A stretch of DNA of 24,219 nt from JAAYJR01 sp964563975 (GCA_964563975.1 CAZLZJ010000033.1:1-24219); one strand, 5' to 3'; numbered from the stretch's first letter, positions 16,099 through 24,113 are shown. The notes: generated from the sequence alone by a model not told the origin. Translations and numbers: made by a program.

Positions 16099-16643
16099 TG
16101 TTTCACGTGGAACAAAATATTGATTTGAAAAACAAAATTAGAGTAATTCCCGATTTTCCTGAAAAGGGAGTTAGTTTTAAAGACATAACAACACTTTTAA
16201 AAGACAACTATGCTTTTAAGCATATGATTCAGAAATTCAATGATATTTTTTGTAATTCAGGCATTACTAAAGTCATTGGTATTGAGGCCAGGGGGTTTAT
16301 TATTGGAGGAGCTTTGGCAAATGAACTTAATGCAGGTTTTGTGCCTATCAGGAAAAAGGGAAAATTACCGGGGAAAACTATTTCAGAAACATATGATCTT
16401 GAATATGGTACAGATAGTATTGAAATGCATCAGGACAGTATATCAAAAGATGATGTTGTTTTAATCCATGATGACCTTTTAGCAACCGGCGGAACTGCAC
16501 ATGCTGTTTTGAAAATGTTGAAAAACATAACAACATCTAATATATATTTTTGTTTTATATGTGATTTAGAATTTATACAAACAGATTTTAAAAATATTAT
16601 TTATAAATATAATCCGTATATCTTGGTTAAATACTCAGATTAA
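16098..16643 (+). CDS. apt: Adenine phosphoribosyltransferase
   Basis: A purine-salvage enzyme joining adenine and PRPP into AMP and pyrophosphate. It has 181 residues. The family N-terminus IPDFPEKGVSFKDIT (17-31), adenine-site region GIEARGFIIG (61-70), flexible loop RKKGKLPG (85-92) and PRPP-binding motif VLIHDDLLATGGTA (121-134) are intact. The first six residues, MFHVEQ, are encoded by a parS-like site (16099-16114), which explains this non-family extension. Another start would be hard to place, since no Met follows until residue 43. The ATG overlaps the mnmG stop by one base; uvrC starts directly after the apt stop. The C-terminus (from about residue 145) is more divergent than usual, but the length is normal. 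Confidence 0.95.
   Translation: MFHVEQNIDLKNKIRVIPDFPEKGVSFKDITTLLKDNYAFKHMIQKFNDIFCNSGITKVIGIEARGFIIGGALANELNAGFVPIRKKGKLPGKTISETYDLEYGTDSIEMHQDSISKDDVVLIHDDLLATGGTAHAVLKMLKNITTSNIYFCFICDLEFIQTDFKNIIYKYNPYILVKYSD
16099..16114 (-). promoter_or_regulatory. parS-like ParB-binding site inside the start of apt
   Basis: The plus strand reads TGTTTCACGTGGAACA. Its reverse complement, TGTTCCACGTGAAACA, matches the chromosomal parS consensus TGTTNCACGTGAAACA at every position. It starts at the second base of the apt ATG and is translated as part of MFHVEQ. The consensus is established in Bacillus and conserved in most bacteria; binding here is inferred. Confidence 0.8.
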
Positions 16644-18452
16644 TTGAAAATAGCTGTTGAAAATAAAAAATCATTAAAGGAAATTATCTCTTTACTTCCT
16701 GAAAAACCCGGTATTTATCAGTTTTTTAATTCAGGTAACTCAATTATTTATATAGGTAAAGCAAAAAATCTAAAAAAAAGAGTCTCCTCTTATTTCGGAA
16801 AAAAACATGATAATAATAAGACAGCTATGTTGGTCAGAAATATAGCTGATATTAAGTATTTGGTTGTTGAAACTGAACAAGATGCATTGCTCCTGGAAAA
16901 TAATCTTGTGAGAAAGTATCAACCCAGGTATAATATCAGATTAAAAGACGATAAAAGTTATCCTTGGATCCGGATTGTAAATGAGCCCTTTCCACGGGTT
17001 ATTAAAACAAGGGACCTGGTTAAAGATGGATCTAAATATTTCGGGCCATATACAAATGTATATATGGTAAATACATTGTTAGAGCTGTTTAAGTCTGAGT
17101 ATAAAATAAGAACATGCAATTACTGCCTCACAAAAAAAAATATCGAGTCTAAAAAGTTTAGGGTTTGTTTGGAATATCACATTGGAAATTGTTTTGGACC
17201 TTGTGAAGGATTAATTTCTGAAGAGGCCTATTTAAAAGGAATTGAAGAGATTACGCATATTTTAAAAGGAAATATTTCCGGTGTAATGAAACACTTGAAA
17301 TCACTGATGGATGAAAAAGCGCGTAAATTAGACTATGAGGAGGCTCATAAAATTAAAGAGAAATATGAATCTTTGAAAAGGTACCAAAGTAAATCCACTA
17401 TTGTGTCTCCTTCAATTACCGATGTAGATGTTTTTTCAATAGACAATGGAGAAAAATTTGCTTTTATTAATTATTTGAAAGTGATTGATGGTGCAATCAT
17501 ACAAACTTATACTTTGGAGATATCAAAAGTTATTGAAGAATCTGTACAAGATCTTCTGATGATGGGGATTATTGAAATAAAACAGAAAATTTTCAGTGAT
17601 GCTAAAGAGATACTCGTGCCTTTTAAATTAGGCAATATTTATCATGATATTAAATTTACTGTTCCAAAAATAGGGGAGAAGAGGAAGTTATTGGAGCTGT
17701 CGTTAAGAAATGCAAAATATTTCAGATTGGAAAAAGAGAAGCAAATGGCTCAAAAATCAATCAGGTTTTCTGCTGATCAAGTTTTATCAATAATTAAAAA
17801 AGATTTAAATCTTCCTGTAAAGCCGGTATTTATAGAATGTTTTGATAATAGTAATTTCCAGGGATCTGAACCGGTTGCTGCATGTGTAGTATTTAAAAAT
17901 GGGAAACCATTAAAAAGTGAATACCGGCATTATAATATTAAGTCTGTAACCGGGCCTGATGATTTTGCTTCAATGGAAGAAGTTGTTTTTCGCAGATACA
18001 GCAGATTAATAGATGAGAAAAAAGCTTTACCACAGTTAATTGTAATTGATGGCGGTAAAGGCCAGCTATCTTCGGCTGTCAAAGCTTTGGACCGTCTTAA
18101 GTTGAAAGGAAAAATTTCAATAATAAGTATTGCCAAGCGATTGGAGGAGATTTATTTTCCTAATGATTCTGTTCCTGTTTATATAAATAAAAAATCTGAA
18201 ACTTTGCGGGTTATTCAACAGTTAAGAGATGAAGCACATAGATTTGGAATAGAATTTCACCGGAAAAAATTAGTTAAGAGCTTGGTCGACACTGAATTAT
18301 CCCAGATTCAAGGAATCGGGACAGAAACAGTTAAAAAGCTGTTAACTAAATTTAAATCCGTAAATAATATTAAAAAAGCTGAACTAAATTTATTATCGGA
18401 AATTATTGGAAAGCACAGGGCTAATAAGGTTTATAACTATTTTCGTGAATAA
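16644..18452 (+). CDS. uvrC: UvrABC system protein C (excinuclease subunit)
   Basis: The dual-incision nuclease of nucleotide excision repair. It has 602 residues, normal length. The GIY-YIG domain (3' incision) has GIY at 23-25 and YIG at 36-38. Four cysteines for the Fe-S cluster fit Cys158, Cys175, Cys183 and Cys187 (CLEYHIGNCFGPC); Cys161 is an extra one. A UVR motif for UvrB contact lies near 215-250. The RNase H-like 5'-incision domain has Asp401 (ECFDNSN), Asp440 (GPDD), Asp469 (VIDGGKGQ) and His532 (DEAHRF). A helix-hairpin-helix region (553-600) closes the protein. The start is TTG, directly after the apt stop with no spacer; no ATG is available before the conserved GIY. It is the last gene of the plus-strand run and ends 5 bp from convergent rsgA. 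Confidence 0.97.
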   Translation: MKIAVENKKSLKEIISLLPEKPGIYQFFNSGNSIIYIGKAKNLKKRVSSYFGKKHDNNKTAMLVRNIADIKYLVVETEQDALLLENNLVRKYQPRYNIRLKDDKSYPWIRIVNEPFPRVIKTRDLVKDGSKYFGPYTNVYMVNTLLELFKSEYKIRTCNYCLTKKNIESKKFRVCLEYHIGNCFGPCEGLISEEAYLKGIEEITHILKGNISGVMKHLKSLMDEKARKLDYEEAHKIKEKYESLKRYQSKSTIVSPSITDVDVFSIDNGEKFAFINYLKVIDGAIIQTYTLEISKVIEESVQDLLMMGIIEIKQKIFSDAKEILVPFKLGNIYHDIKFTVPKIGEKRKLLELSLRNAKYFRLEKEKQMAQKSIRFSADQVLSIIKKDLNLPVKPVFIECFDNSNFQGSEPVAACVVFKNGKPLKSEYRHYNIKSVTGPDDFASMEEVVFRRYSRLIDEKKALPQLIVIDGGKGQLSSAVKALDRLKLKGKISIISIAKRLEEIYFPNDSVPVYINKKSETLRVIQQLRDEAHRFGIEFHRKKLVKSLVDTELSQIQGIGTETVKKLLTKFKSVNNIKKAELNLLSEIIGKHRANKVYNYFRE

Positions 18453-18457
18453 AGTTA

Positions 18458-19399
18458 TTAGTGAGGTTTTCTGTATTTTTCATCATCTTCTAACATTCCT
18501 ATATAGCTGATATATCTGCTTTTAGCAATAATTCCATCTTCTACTGCTTCCTTTACCGCACATTCCGGCTCATGAGTGTGAGAACAATTATTATATCTGC
18601 ATCTTTTTGATATTTTAAAAATTTCAATAAAATAGTGAGATATTTCCCATGTTTCCATATCAAGCATACCAAATCCTTTAATTCCCGGTGTATCTATAAT
18701 ATACCCTCCAAAAGTTAATTCATACATTTCCGAGAATGCCGTTGTATGCTTTCCTGTTTTGTGCATATTTGAAATTTGAGCAGTTTTTAAATTTAAACCA
18801 GGCTGAATTATATTAATCAGTGTAGATTTTCCCACACCGCTATGACCATTAATTACATTGGTTTTTCCTTTTAATTCTGTAATGAACAGATCAATCCCTT
18901 CCTTTAATTTTGCCGAGGTTTTAATACATTTATAACCTATTGTCGAATAAATATCAATAAGGGTATTCATTATTGCTGTTTCATCTTTATTATAACAGTC
19001 AGTTTTATTAAAAACTAAAAGCACCGGAATACGATAAGCAACGGCTGATGCCAGGTATCGATCGATAAATATAGTGGTGGTAACGGGATAGGAGATTGTG
19101 ACTATTAATATTGCCTGATCAATATTTGAAGCTATTATATGAGATTGTTTTGATAAATTTGTAGATCGTCTGATTATATAATTTTTTCTTTCTGCAACAG
19201 AGGTTATCCAACCAATTTTTTTTTCTCCGTCAGAACTTTCAATAATATAATCTACGAAGTCTCCTACCGCTATCGGATTTGTACTTTTTATCCCTTTAAT
19301 GCGGAAACTACCCTTAATTTTACAAGCAATTATTTCTCCGGCACTGTTTTTTACATCAAACCAGCTTCCTGTAGATTTAATTACTAAACCTTTATGCAT
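18458..19399 (-). CDS. rsgA: Ribosome small-subunit-dependent GTPase A
   Basis: A circularly permuted GTPase that helps late 30S subunit maturation and removal of RbfA. It has 313 residues: an OB fold at the N-terminus (about 1-75), then GTPase motifs in the permuted order G4 NKTD (131-134), G1 GHSGVGKS (185-192) and G3 DTPG (236-239), then the zinc site Cys267, Cys272, His274, Cys280. The ATG start gives the family N-terminus MHKGLVIKSTGSWF. A functional partner, rbfA, lies 2.4 kb upstream on the same strand, separated by tdh and a permease gene. The 96-bp spacer to tdh contains a perfect parS palindrome. Confidence 0.97.
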   Translation of the reverse strand: MHKGLVIKSTGSWFDVKNSAGEIIACKIKGSFRIKGIKSTNPIAVGDFVDYIIESSDGEKKIGWITSVAERKNYIIRRSTNLSKQSHIIASNIDQAILIVTISYPVTTTIFIDRYLASAVAYRIPVLLVFNKTDCYNKDETAIMNTLIDIYSTIGYKCIKTSAKLKEGIDLFITELKGKTNVINGHSGVGKSTLINIIQPGLNLKTAQISNMHKTGKHTTAFSEMYELTFGGYIIDTPGIKGFGMLDMETWEISHYFIEIFKISKRCRYNNCSHTHEPECAVKEAVEDGIIAKSRYISYIGMLEDDEKYRKPH

Positions 19400-19460
19400 A
19401 TGATTTTTTTAATATTGTTATAAAATTTGTCTTAATAACTGTTGCTTAATTTTTCTATTT

Positions 19461-19484
19461 TATTTGTTTCACGTGAAACAAATA
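19461..19484. promoter_or_regulatory. parS ParB-binding site within a 24-bp perfect palindrome
   Basis: The core TGTTTCACGTGAAACA at 19465-19480 is an exact, fully symmetric match to the parS consensus TGTTNCACGTGAAACA. Symmetry extends four more bases on each side, making 24 bp in all. It sits in the spacer between the tdh stop and the rsgA start. ParB nucleates on such sites to segregate origin regions and load SMC; parA and parB are not in this window. The centre has no loop and no T-run follows, so a terminator is unlikely. Confidence 0.88.
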
Positions 19485-19495
19485 GTGTAAAGCAC

Positions 19496-20524
19496 TTATT
19501 CCCAATCTAATATAATTTTTCCACAATTGCCTTCCTCCATTATTTTGAAAGCTTTTTCGAATTCATCAGCATTTAAACGGTGCGTTATTACAGGAGAAAT
19601 GTCCAATCCTGTAGTTAACATCATTTCCATATGATACCAGGTTTCGTACATCTCCCGTCCATAGATGCCTTTGATAGTTAACCCTTTGAAAATAACCTTA
19701 TTCCAGTCTATTTGGGTTTTTTGAGGCAATATACCCAAAAGACTTATTTTACCACCATTATACATATGATTGATCATTTCATTAAATGCTGTTGGTGATC
19801 CTGAGCATTCCAGGCCTATATCAAAACCTGATATCATACCATGAGACTCCATTGCTGACTGAATACTCTCTTTCAATGGATCAATCACATATGTTGCTCC
19901 TAAATTTCGGGCAATATCTCTCCGGAAACCATTCAGATCGGAGCCAATTACATTTCTTGCACCTGCAAAACGGCATATTGCTGCAGCCATTGAGCCAATA
20001 GGTCCGCCTATTCCCGTTATTAAAATATCTTCTCCCAGTAAAGGGAATGAGAGTGCAGTGTGTGCTGCATTCCCCAAAGGATCCATAATTGCCATTATTT
20101 CATCAGATATTCTTTTATCGACATGCAAAACATTTCTGTCCGGCACTGCTATATATTCGGCAAATCCTCCATCGCGATGCACCCCAATACTTGTGGTGTT
20201 TTCACATATATGCTGACGCCCTCTGCGGCAATTTCTACAAAATCCACATGAAATATGGCCTTCAACCGTCACACGTTCTCCAACCTTCACCCTGCTTACC
20301 TCAGAACCAACTTCAACAACAATTCCCATATACTCATGTCCAATTATCAATGGGGGTTTTATTGTTTGCTGTGCCCATTCGTCCCACTTGAAAATATGTA
20401 AGTCTGTTCCACAAATGGCTGATTTTTTGATTTTTATCAGCACATCATTAGGTCGGATCTCCGGGATGGGAACATTTTCCATCCAGATACCCTTTTCAGC
20501 TTTTCGTTTTACCAGCGCTTTCAA
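19496..20524 (-). CDS. tdh: L-threonine 3-dehydrogenase
   Basis: A zinc-dependent medium-chain dehydrogenase that oxidises L-threonine with NAD+ to 2-amino-3-ketobutyrate. It has 342 residues, and the whole chain aligns with E. coli Tdh from the start (MKALVKRKAEKGIWM) to GREMYETWYHMEMML and GKIILDWE at the end. Catalytic zinc ligands are Cys38 (CGTDLH), His63 and Glu64 (GHEY); structural zinc ligands are Cys93, Cys96, Cys99 and Cys107. The start is TTG at 20524, with no upstream ATG, fixed by the homology. One oddity: the NAD loop reads GIGGPIG (171-177), one glycine longer than the usual GxGPIG. The partner kbl is not adjacent. Related sorbitol or butanediol dehydrogenases are less likely. 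It lies 32 bp after the permease stop. Confidence 0.93.
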   Translation of the reverse strand: MKALVKRKAEKGIWMENVPIPEIRPNDVLIKIKKSAICGTDLHIFKWDEWAQQTIKPPLIIGHEYMGIVVEVGSEVSRVKVGERVTVEGHISCGFCRNCRRGRQHICENTTSIGVHRDGGFAEYIAVPDRNVLHVDKRISDEIMAIMDPLGNAAHTALSFPLLGEDILITGIGGPIGSMAAAICRFAGARNVIGSDLNGFRRDIARNLGATYVIDPLKESIQSAMESHGMISGFDIGLECSGSPTAFNEMINHMYNGGKISLLGILPQKTQIDWNKVIFKGLTIKGIYGREMYETWYHMEMMLTTGLDISPVITHRLNADEFEKAFKIMEEGNCGKIILDWE

Positions 20525-20556
20525 TTTAGAGTATTTTGTTTCTATATTTAATAAGC

Positions 20557-21789
20557 TTAAGTGATATTTGTTTCGTTTAAAATGAATTTTTGTGTTATAA
20601 ATTTAACAGGGTACCATGAGGCAATAAATCCAATTATAAAAACAACACTTAAGACAAGAATAATATCAAAAAAAATAACTTTAACAGGATATGCCGAGAT
20701 AACAAATGACCCGGCACCGGGAAGAGTGACAATTTTAAATTTAATTTGGGCCCAACATACTAAAAGTCCAAGTAAAGAACCTGATATTGCTCCGAAAATG
20801 GAGATAAGCCAGCCTTCAAAAAGGAAAATTTTTTTAATGAGTTTTGAATTTGCCCCCATACTTTTTAAAATAAAGAGATCCTCTTTTTTGTCAATTATCA
20901 GCATTGAAAGACTGCTTAAAATATTAAAAGATGCAATAATCAGAATGAATATAAGTATCAGGTAGGCAGCCCACTTTTCTGACTTCATTGTTTTGTAAAT
21001 AAGTTCATGTTGTTGATATTTATTTTTCACAATAAAGTTGTCTCCCAATGTATTTTGAATCTCTTTTTGAACTTTTTTTGAATTTATTCCGGATGAAAGG
21101 CCAAGTTCAACAGCTGATGCCATGTTGCTGCTTTCAAAAAGATCAGATGCATATTTATAAGGAACGATTATATATTTTGAATCAATTTCCTCAAGAACAG
21201 AAAATACTCCTGAAGGAAATATATAACTATGATTAATAGAGGCAGCAAGATTGAAAGATATTTGTTTACCTTTTTTAGGTACATAAATCCGGATAGGTTC
21301 AATAAAAGTGAGGCCTATACCTAAATTAAATGCAACTCCTTGACCAACAACGGCATAATCTATGCCTTTTTCGTTAAGAATGAATTTACCGTCAATAATA
21401 AGTGTGTCAATATTGGTGTAATCTGCATAATTAGGCGGTACTCCTTTAATAATAGCGGGAAATTGCTGATTGTTATATTTCAACATAGCTACTTCTTCAA
21501 TAACTTCAGCATAATGCACAATACCTGGCATTTGTTTGATTTTTTCAAAATTGTGGTTTTCCGGATTAAACATTTTTCCTTCAGAAGGAGTGATTTTAAT
21601 ATCAGGATCGAAATTGCTGAAAAATGACTCAATAACCTCAGTGAAACCATTAAAGACTGAAAGAACAATGATCAATGCCATAGTTGCAACAATTATTCCC
21701 GCTACAGATATAGCCGAAATAATATTTATGATATTCTGTTTTTTTTTGGAAAACAGATATCTTAGAGCTATAAATATTGACAGGTTCAC
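20557..21789 (-). CDS. FtsX/LolC-LolE-like ABC transporter permease
   Basis: A 410-residue membrane protein of the MacB/FtsX/LolCE permease type. One membrane helix lies at about 22-47, with the conserved NIISAISVAGIIVATMALI and VLSVFNGF. A periplasmic MacB_PCD-like domain spans about 50-265. Three C-terminal helices follow, including the FtsX core with KSMGANSKLIKKIFLFEGWLIS-like coupling segment around 305-330. LolCE members extract lipoproteins for outer-membrane transport; here the substrate is inferred. The ATPase is not in the window, and in Bacteroidota the gene commonly follows rbfA apart from it, as here (35-bp spacer). The start is GTG at 21789, which gives the family N-terminus MNLSIFIALRYLFSKK. 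Confidence 0.9.
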   Translation of the reverse strand: MNLSIFIALRYLFSKKKQNIINIISAISVAGIIVATMALIIVLSVFNGFTEVIESFFSNFDPDIKITPSEGKMFNPENHNFEKIKQMPGIVHYAEVIEEVAMLKYNNQQFPAIIKGVPPNYADYTNIDTLIIDGKFILNEKGIDYAVVGQGVAFNLGIGLTFIEPIRIYVPKKGKQISFNLAASINHSYIFPSGVFSVLEEIDSKYIIVPYKYASDLFESSNMASAVELGLSSGINSKKVQKEIQNTLGDNFIVKNKYQQHELIYKTMKSEKWAAYLILIFILIIASFNILSSLSMLIIDKKEDLFILKSMGANSKLIKKIFLFEGWLISIFGAISGSLLGLLVCWAQIKFKIVTLPGAGSFVISAYPVKVIFFDIILVLSVVFIIGFIASWYPVKFITQKFILNETNIT

Positions 21790-21824
21790 TTAGTAATTTT
21801 TCTGAAATACAAATAATTAAAATA

Positions 21825-22172
21825 CTATTTATCTTTTAAAAGTTGATTGATATTTTCAATATAATCCAAACTGTCATCAATATAAAATTCCAGATTTGGT
21901 ATTATTCGGATGCTTTTTCCGATCTTTTTCCCCAATTCGCCCCTTATTGACTTGATATTAAGGTTTATTTCTTTTAAAATGGTTTGTGCAAATTCAGATG
22001 GATAAATACTAAGGTAAATTCTTGCGATGCTCATATCTTTGGTAACTCTGACAATGGTGACAGTTATGATTTTACCTTGGTATTTTGCTTTGTTTAATTG
22101 AAGAAAAATACTTGCTATCTCCCGCTGTATCAGTCGGGAAACTTTATTTTGTCGTGTACTGAATTGTTCCAT
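21825..22172 (-). CDS. rbfA: 30S ribosome-binding factor RbfA
   Basis: A small KH-fold protein that binds immature 30S subunits, helps 16S rRNA 5'-end processing and matters in cold adaptation. It has 115 residues, normal length. The N-terminus STRQNKVSRLIQREIASIF (5-23), the central VTIVRVTKDMSIARIYLSIY (39-58) and the C-terminal IPNLEFYIDDSLDYIENINQ are typical of the family. It starts at an ATG. The FtsX-like permease follows 35 bp downstream on the same strand, a pairing common in Bacteroidota. RsgA, which displaces RbfA from the ribosome, is encoded two genes downstream. A -7 element and an operator-like dyad lie upstream (22205-22234). Confidence 0.96.
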   Translation of the reverse strand: MEQFSTRQNKVSRLIQREIASIFLQLNKAKYQGKIITVTIVRVTKDMSIARIYLSIYPSEFAQTILKEINLNIKSIRGELGKKIGKSIRIIPNLEFYIDDSLDYIENINQLLKDK

Positions 22173-22204
22173 TTTGATTTTGAAAGTTCAAATTTAATTA
22201 ACTT

Positions 22205-22212
22205 CAAAATTA
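22205..22212 (-). promoter_or_regulatory. Putative -7 promoter element for rbfA
   Basis: The minus strand reads TAATTTTG, an exact TAnnTTTG match, 32 bp upstream of the rbfA ATG. No clear -33 TTTG is seen; the region where it would lie is taken up by an inverted repeat. Confidence 0.4.
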
Positions 22213-22216
22213 GTGA

Positions 22217-22234
22217 AAATAGTTTGAACTATTT
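22217..22234. repeat. Operator-like dyad upstream of rbfA
   Basis: AAATAGTT and AACTATTT are perfect 8-bp inverted arms with a 2-bp centre (TG). The dyad sits 4 bp upstream of the putative -7 element, in the space a regulator could occupy to block or aid RNA polymerase. A second, looser relation exists with AGTTCAAA at 22185-22192, the inverse of TTTGAACT at 22223-22230. Confidence 0.45.
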
Positions 22235-22313
22235 GAATTATAATGACCCGGCATAAATTGAAGAGAATAACCTGTTAAAAGATTTTAAACTAAGGAAAAA
22301 TATTTGTTGTTAA

Positions 22314-23873
22314 TTAAAATACTTCTTTTAGTTCAAATGAGGTTTTAATTTCTTCTCCATTTCTGAGAACTTTAATTCGGATTTTCTTATTCTCTTTACT
22401 TTGAAGAAGTAGAATGATATCATTCAGTTCAAGTGACTCCATATTGTTATTATTTAATGACAATATCTGATCGTTTTCTTTTAGCCCGGCAAAATAGGCA
22501 GGAGAATCTTTACGGATATCAGTAATAGTATATATCGGAAGCCCGGGTATAGGGCTAACAACCTCCATTCCGCTCATATTGTAATTGAATGATTCATTAA
22601 CTTTATATGTTGGTCTTAATGTCAGACGATTGTTTTTATAGTCAAGTGTTACAACAAACCTTCTTAATATTTCAGCTCCAAGAGTGCCATTGCGGTCATT
22701 GGCAGATATTAACTGATCAACTAATTCTGAATTGGGAAATGCCACAATAGGTCTGGGTAACACCAAAGGCCCGACCCATATAGCATCGATTCTGCCTTTT
22801 ATTCCATATAAATCACCATTTAACCCTCTTCCCAGAAATGTTTCAATATGTTTTTCAGGAAGTCCTATTCTTATATCGGATCTTTTTGAAAGCCACAATG
22901 CATCACTTGCCCCGGTGTCTACAAGTAGCAGAACAGGTACTTCCTGAAGATCATCAGTTACTATCTTAGTGCGTACATAAGGTTTGCCATCCACTAAGTG
23001 CAGGGGAAGTATAATATCGTTTTTACGGTCTCTGTATTTATAATGTTCAGATTTGTAAAAGGTTATCTTCTCATTTGAATAATCTATTTTTACAATATAA
23101 TCTTTAAATAGGTTAAATCCGATCAGTCCATGTACAGGGATTCCCAGCATATGTGAGATTTGGAAATTTTCATCAATGACCATTTGCACTTCCTGATTAT
23201 GTGCAGTCAGACCTTTTAAGCTAATAGTATTATTACCTGAACGATAGGCAGTAAGCTCCATATCTTCGCCCAGTCCCTTAATTTTTACGGGCATCAGATA
23301 GTTGAGATCCAGCTTATTTATAAATGGCAGTTCAGTGATGATAGGTAGTCTTACTCCTGTGTCAAGAATAAAATTTAAAGTATCAGAGGCATTGATTCTT
23401 ACAGGGATAATTATTAGATTACTGGCAGATTTAAAATTTATTGTTACTGATTTTTCTTTCAGATTATTAAAAAGAAAGCCCCTGTTAGCTCCCGGAAATT
23501 GAGAACTCTTGTCAAAATCCATACTCTTATCCAATGGTACATAGTCGCGTACAACAAGAATATTGTCTTCTATATCAAAAAGAAGAAAGAAGTCTTTCAT
23601 TAATTTTTCAAGTACGAATTTGATAGGTTTATTTGAAATATTCAGATTGACTTTTTTATCAGATATAATTTGAGCATTATATGAGTAATCTATATTTAAA
23701 TATTTACATATTTTTTCAATAATATCTGACAATGGCTCATCTTCTGCATAAATACTGATATTCTGATCAAGAATTTGAGTATCCGGATCTTGCGCATAGT
23801 TAATCTTTGCCGAAATAATCAAAGTAAGCAATGAAAATGCTAAAATGAACCATTTTTTTGTTAACGCCTTCAT
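22314..23873 (-). CDS. Secreted STN-domain / two-lobed aspartyl protease / PDZ protein
   Basis: A 519-residue exported protein with a Sec signal peptide (residues 1-27, likely cut after NYA). Residues 35-112 resemble an STN domain, the small secretin/TonB N-terminal fold usually found on SusC/FecA-type receptors (ISIYAEDEPLSDIIEKICKY, then VLEKLMKD). Two retropepsin-like lobes follow: Asp171 in FILDTGVRLP with GLIGFNLF at 249-256, and Asp319 in LLVDTGASDALW with GTLGAEIL at 397-404. A PDZ domain (about 437-519) ends the chain, with DSPAYFAGLKENDQILSLNN. The protease-PDZ part is common in Bacteroidota; the N-terminal STN part is unusual. A periplasmic or surface protease with a sensory or binding module is inferred; no substrate is known. 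It lies alone, 141 bp upstream of rbfA. Confidence 0.85.
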   Translation of the reverse strand: MKALTKKWFILAFSLLTLIISAKINYAQDPDTQILDQNISIYAEDEPLSDIIEKICKYLNIDYSYNAQIISDKKVNLNISNKPIKFVLEKLMKDFFLLFDIEDNILVVRDYVPLDKSMDFDKSSQFPGANRGFLFNNLKEKSVTINFKSASNLIIIPVRINASDTLNFILDTGVRLPIITELPFINKLDLNYLMPVKIKGLGEDMELTAYRSGNNTISLKGLTAHNQEVQMVIDENFQISHMLGIPVHGLIGFNLFKDYIVKIDYSNEKITFYKSEHYKYRDRKNDIILPLHLVDGKPYVRTKIVTDDLQEVPVLLLVDTGASDALWLSKRSDIRIGLPEKHIETFLGRGLNGDLYGIKGRIDAIWVGPLVLPRPIVAFPNSELVDQLISANDRNGTLGAEILRRFVVTLDYKNNRLTLRPTYKVNESFNYNMSGMEVVSPIPGLPIYTITDIRKDSPAYFAGLKENDQILSLNNNNMESLELNDIILLLQSKENKKIRIKVLRNGEEIKTSFELKEVF

Positions 23874-24113
23874 AACTGAATTGTCTCTTTTTTAATCTTT
23901 TAAATGATTAAAATAAATATCTTCACTGTAACCTCCTATTTTAACCGAAATGTGAGTTCCATATTTTTATACGTAAATAATATAAATGGATTTACAATTA
24001 AGCCTGAATGTTTTATCCTTATTACAATTTATATCTTTTTTTATTTAAATACTTTGTTGAATATTAAAACATGATATAAAAAGAATTTGTTCATTTAAAA
24101 AATTAAAAATAAA
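23874..24113. other. AT-rich spacer upstream of the STN-protease gene
   Basis: No gene is recognisable here. TTTTAATC (23890-23897) and GATTAAAA (23906-23913) form an 8-bp inverted repeat whose near edge is 17 bp from the protease ATG, a possible leader hairpin. The minus strand has AGGAGG (23932-23937) followed by a GTG and an 8-codon frame (VKIFILII then stop), a possible but unproven leader peptide. No exact TAnnTTTG element was found on the minus strand. Confidence 0.4.

Noticed and set aside
20561..20965. 134-codon open frame on the plus strand
   Set aside because: Antisense to the FtsX-like permease gene, with no recognisable motif.
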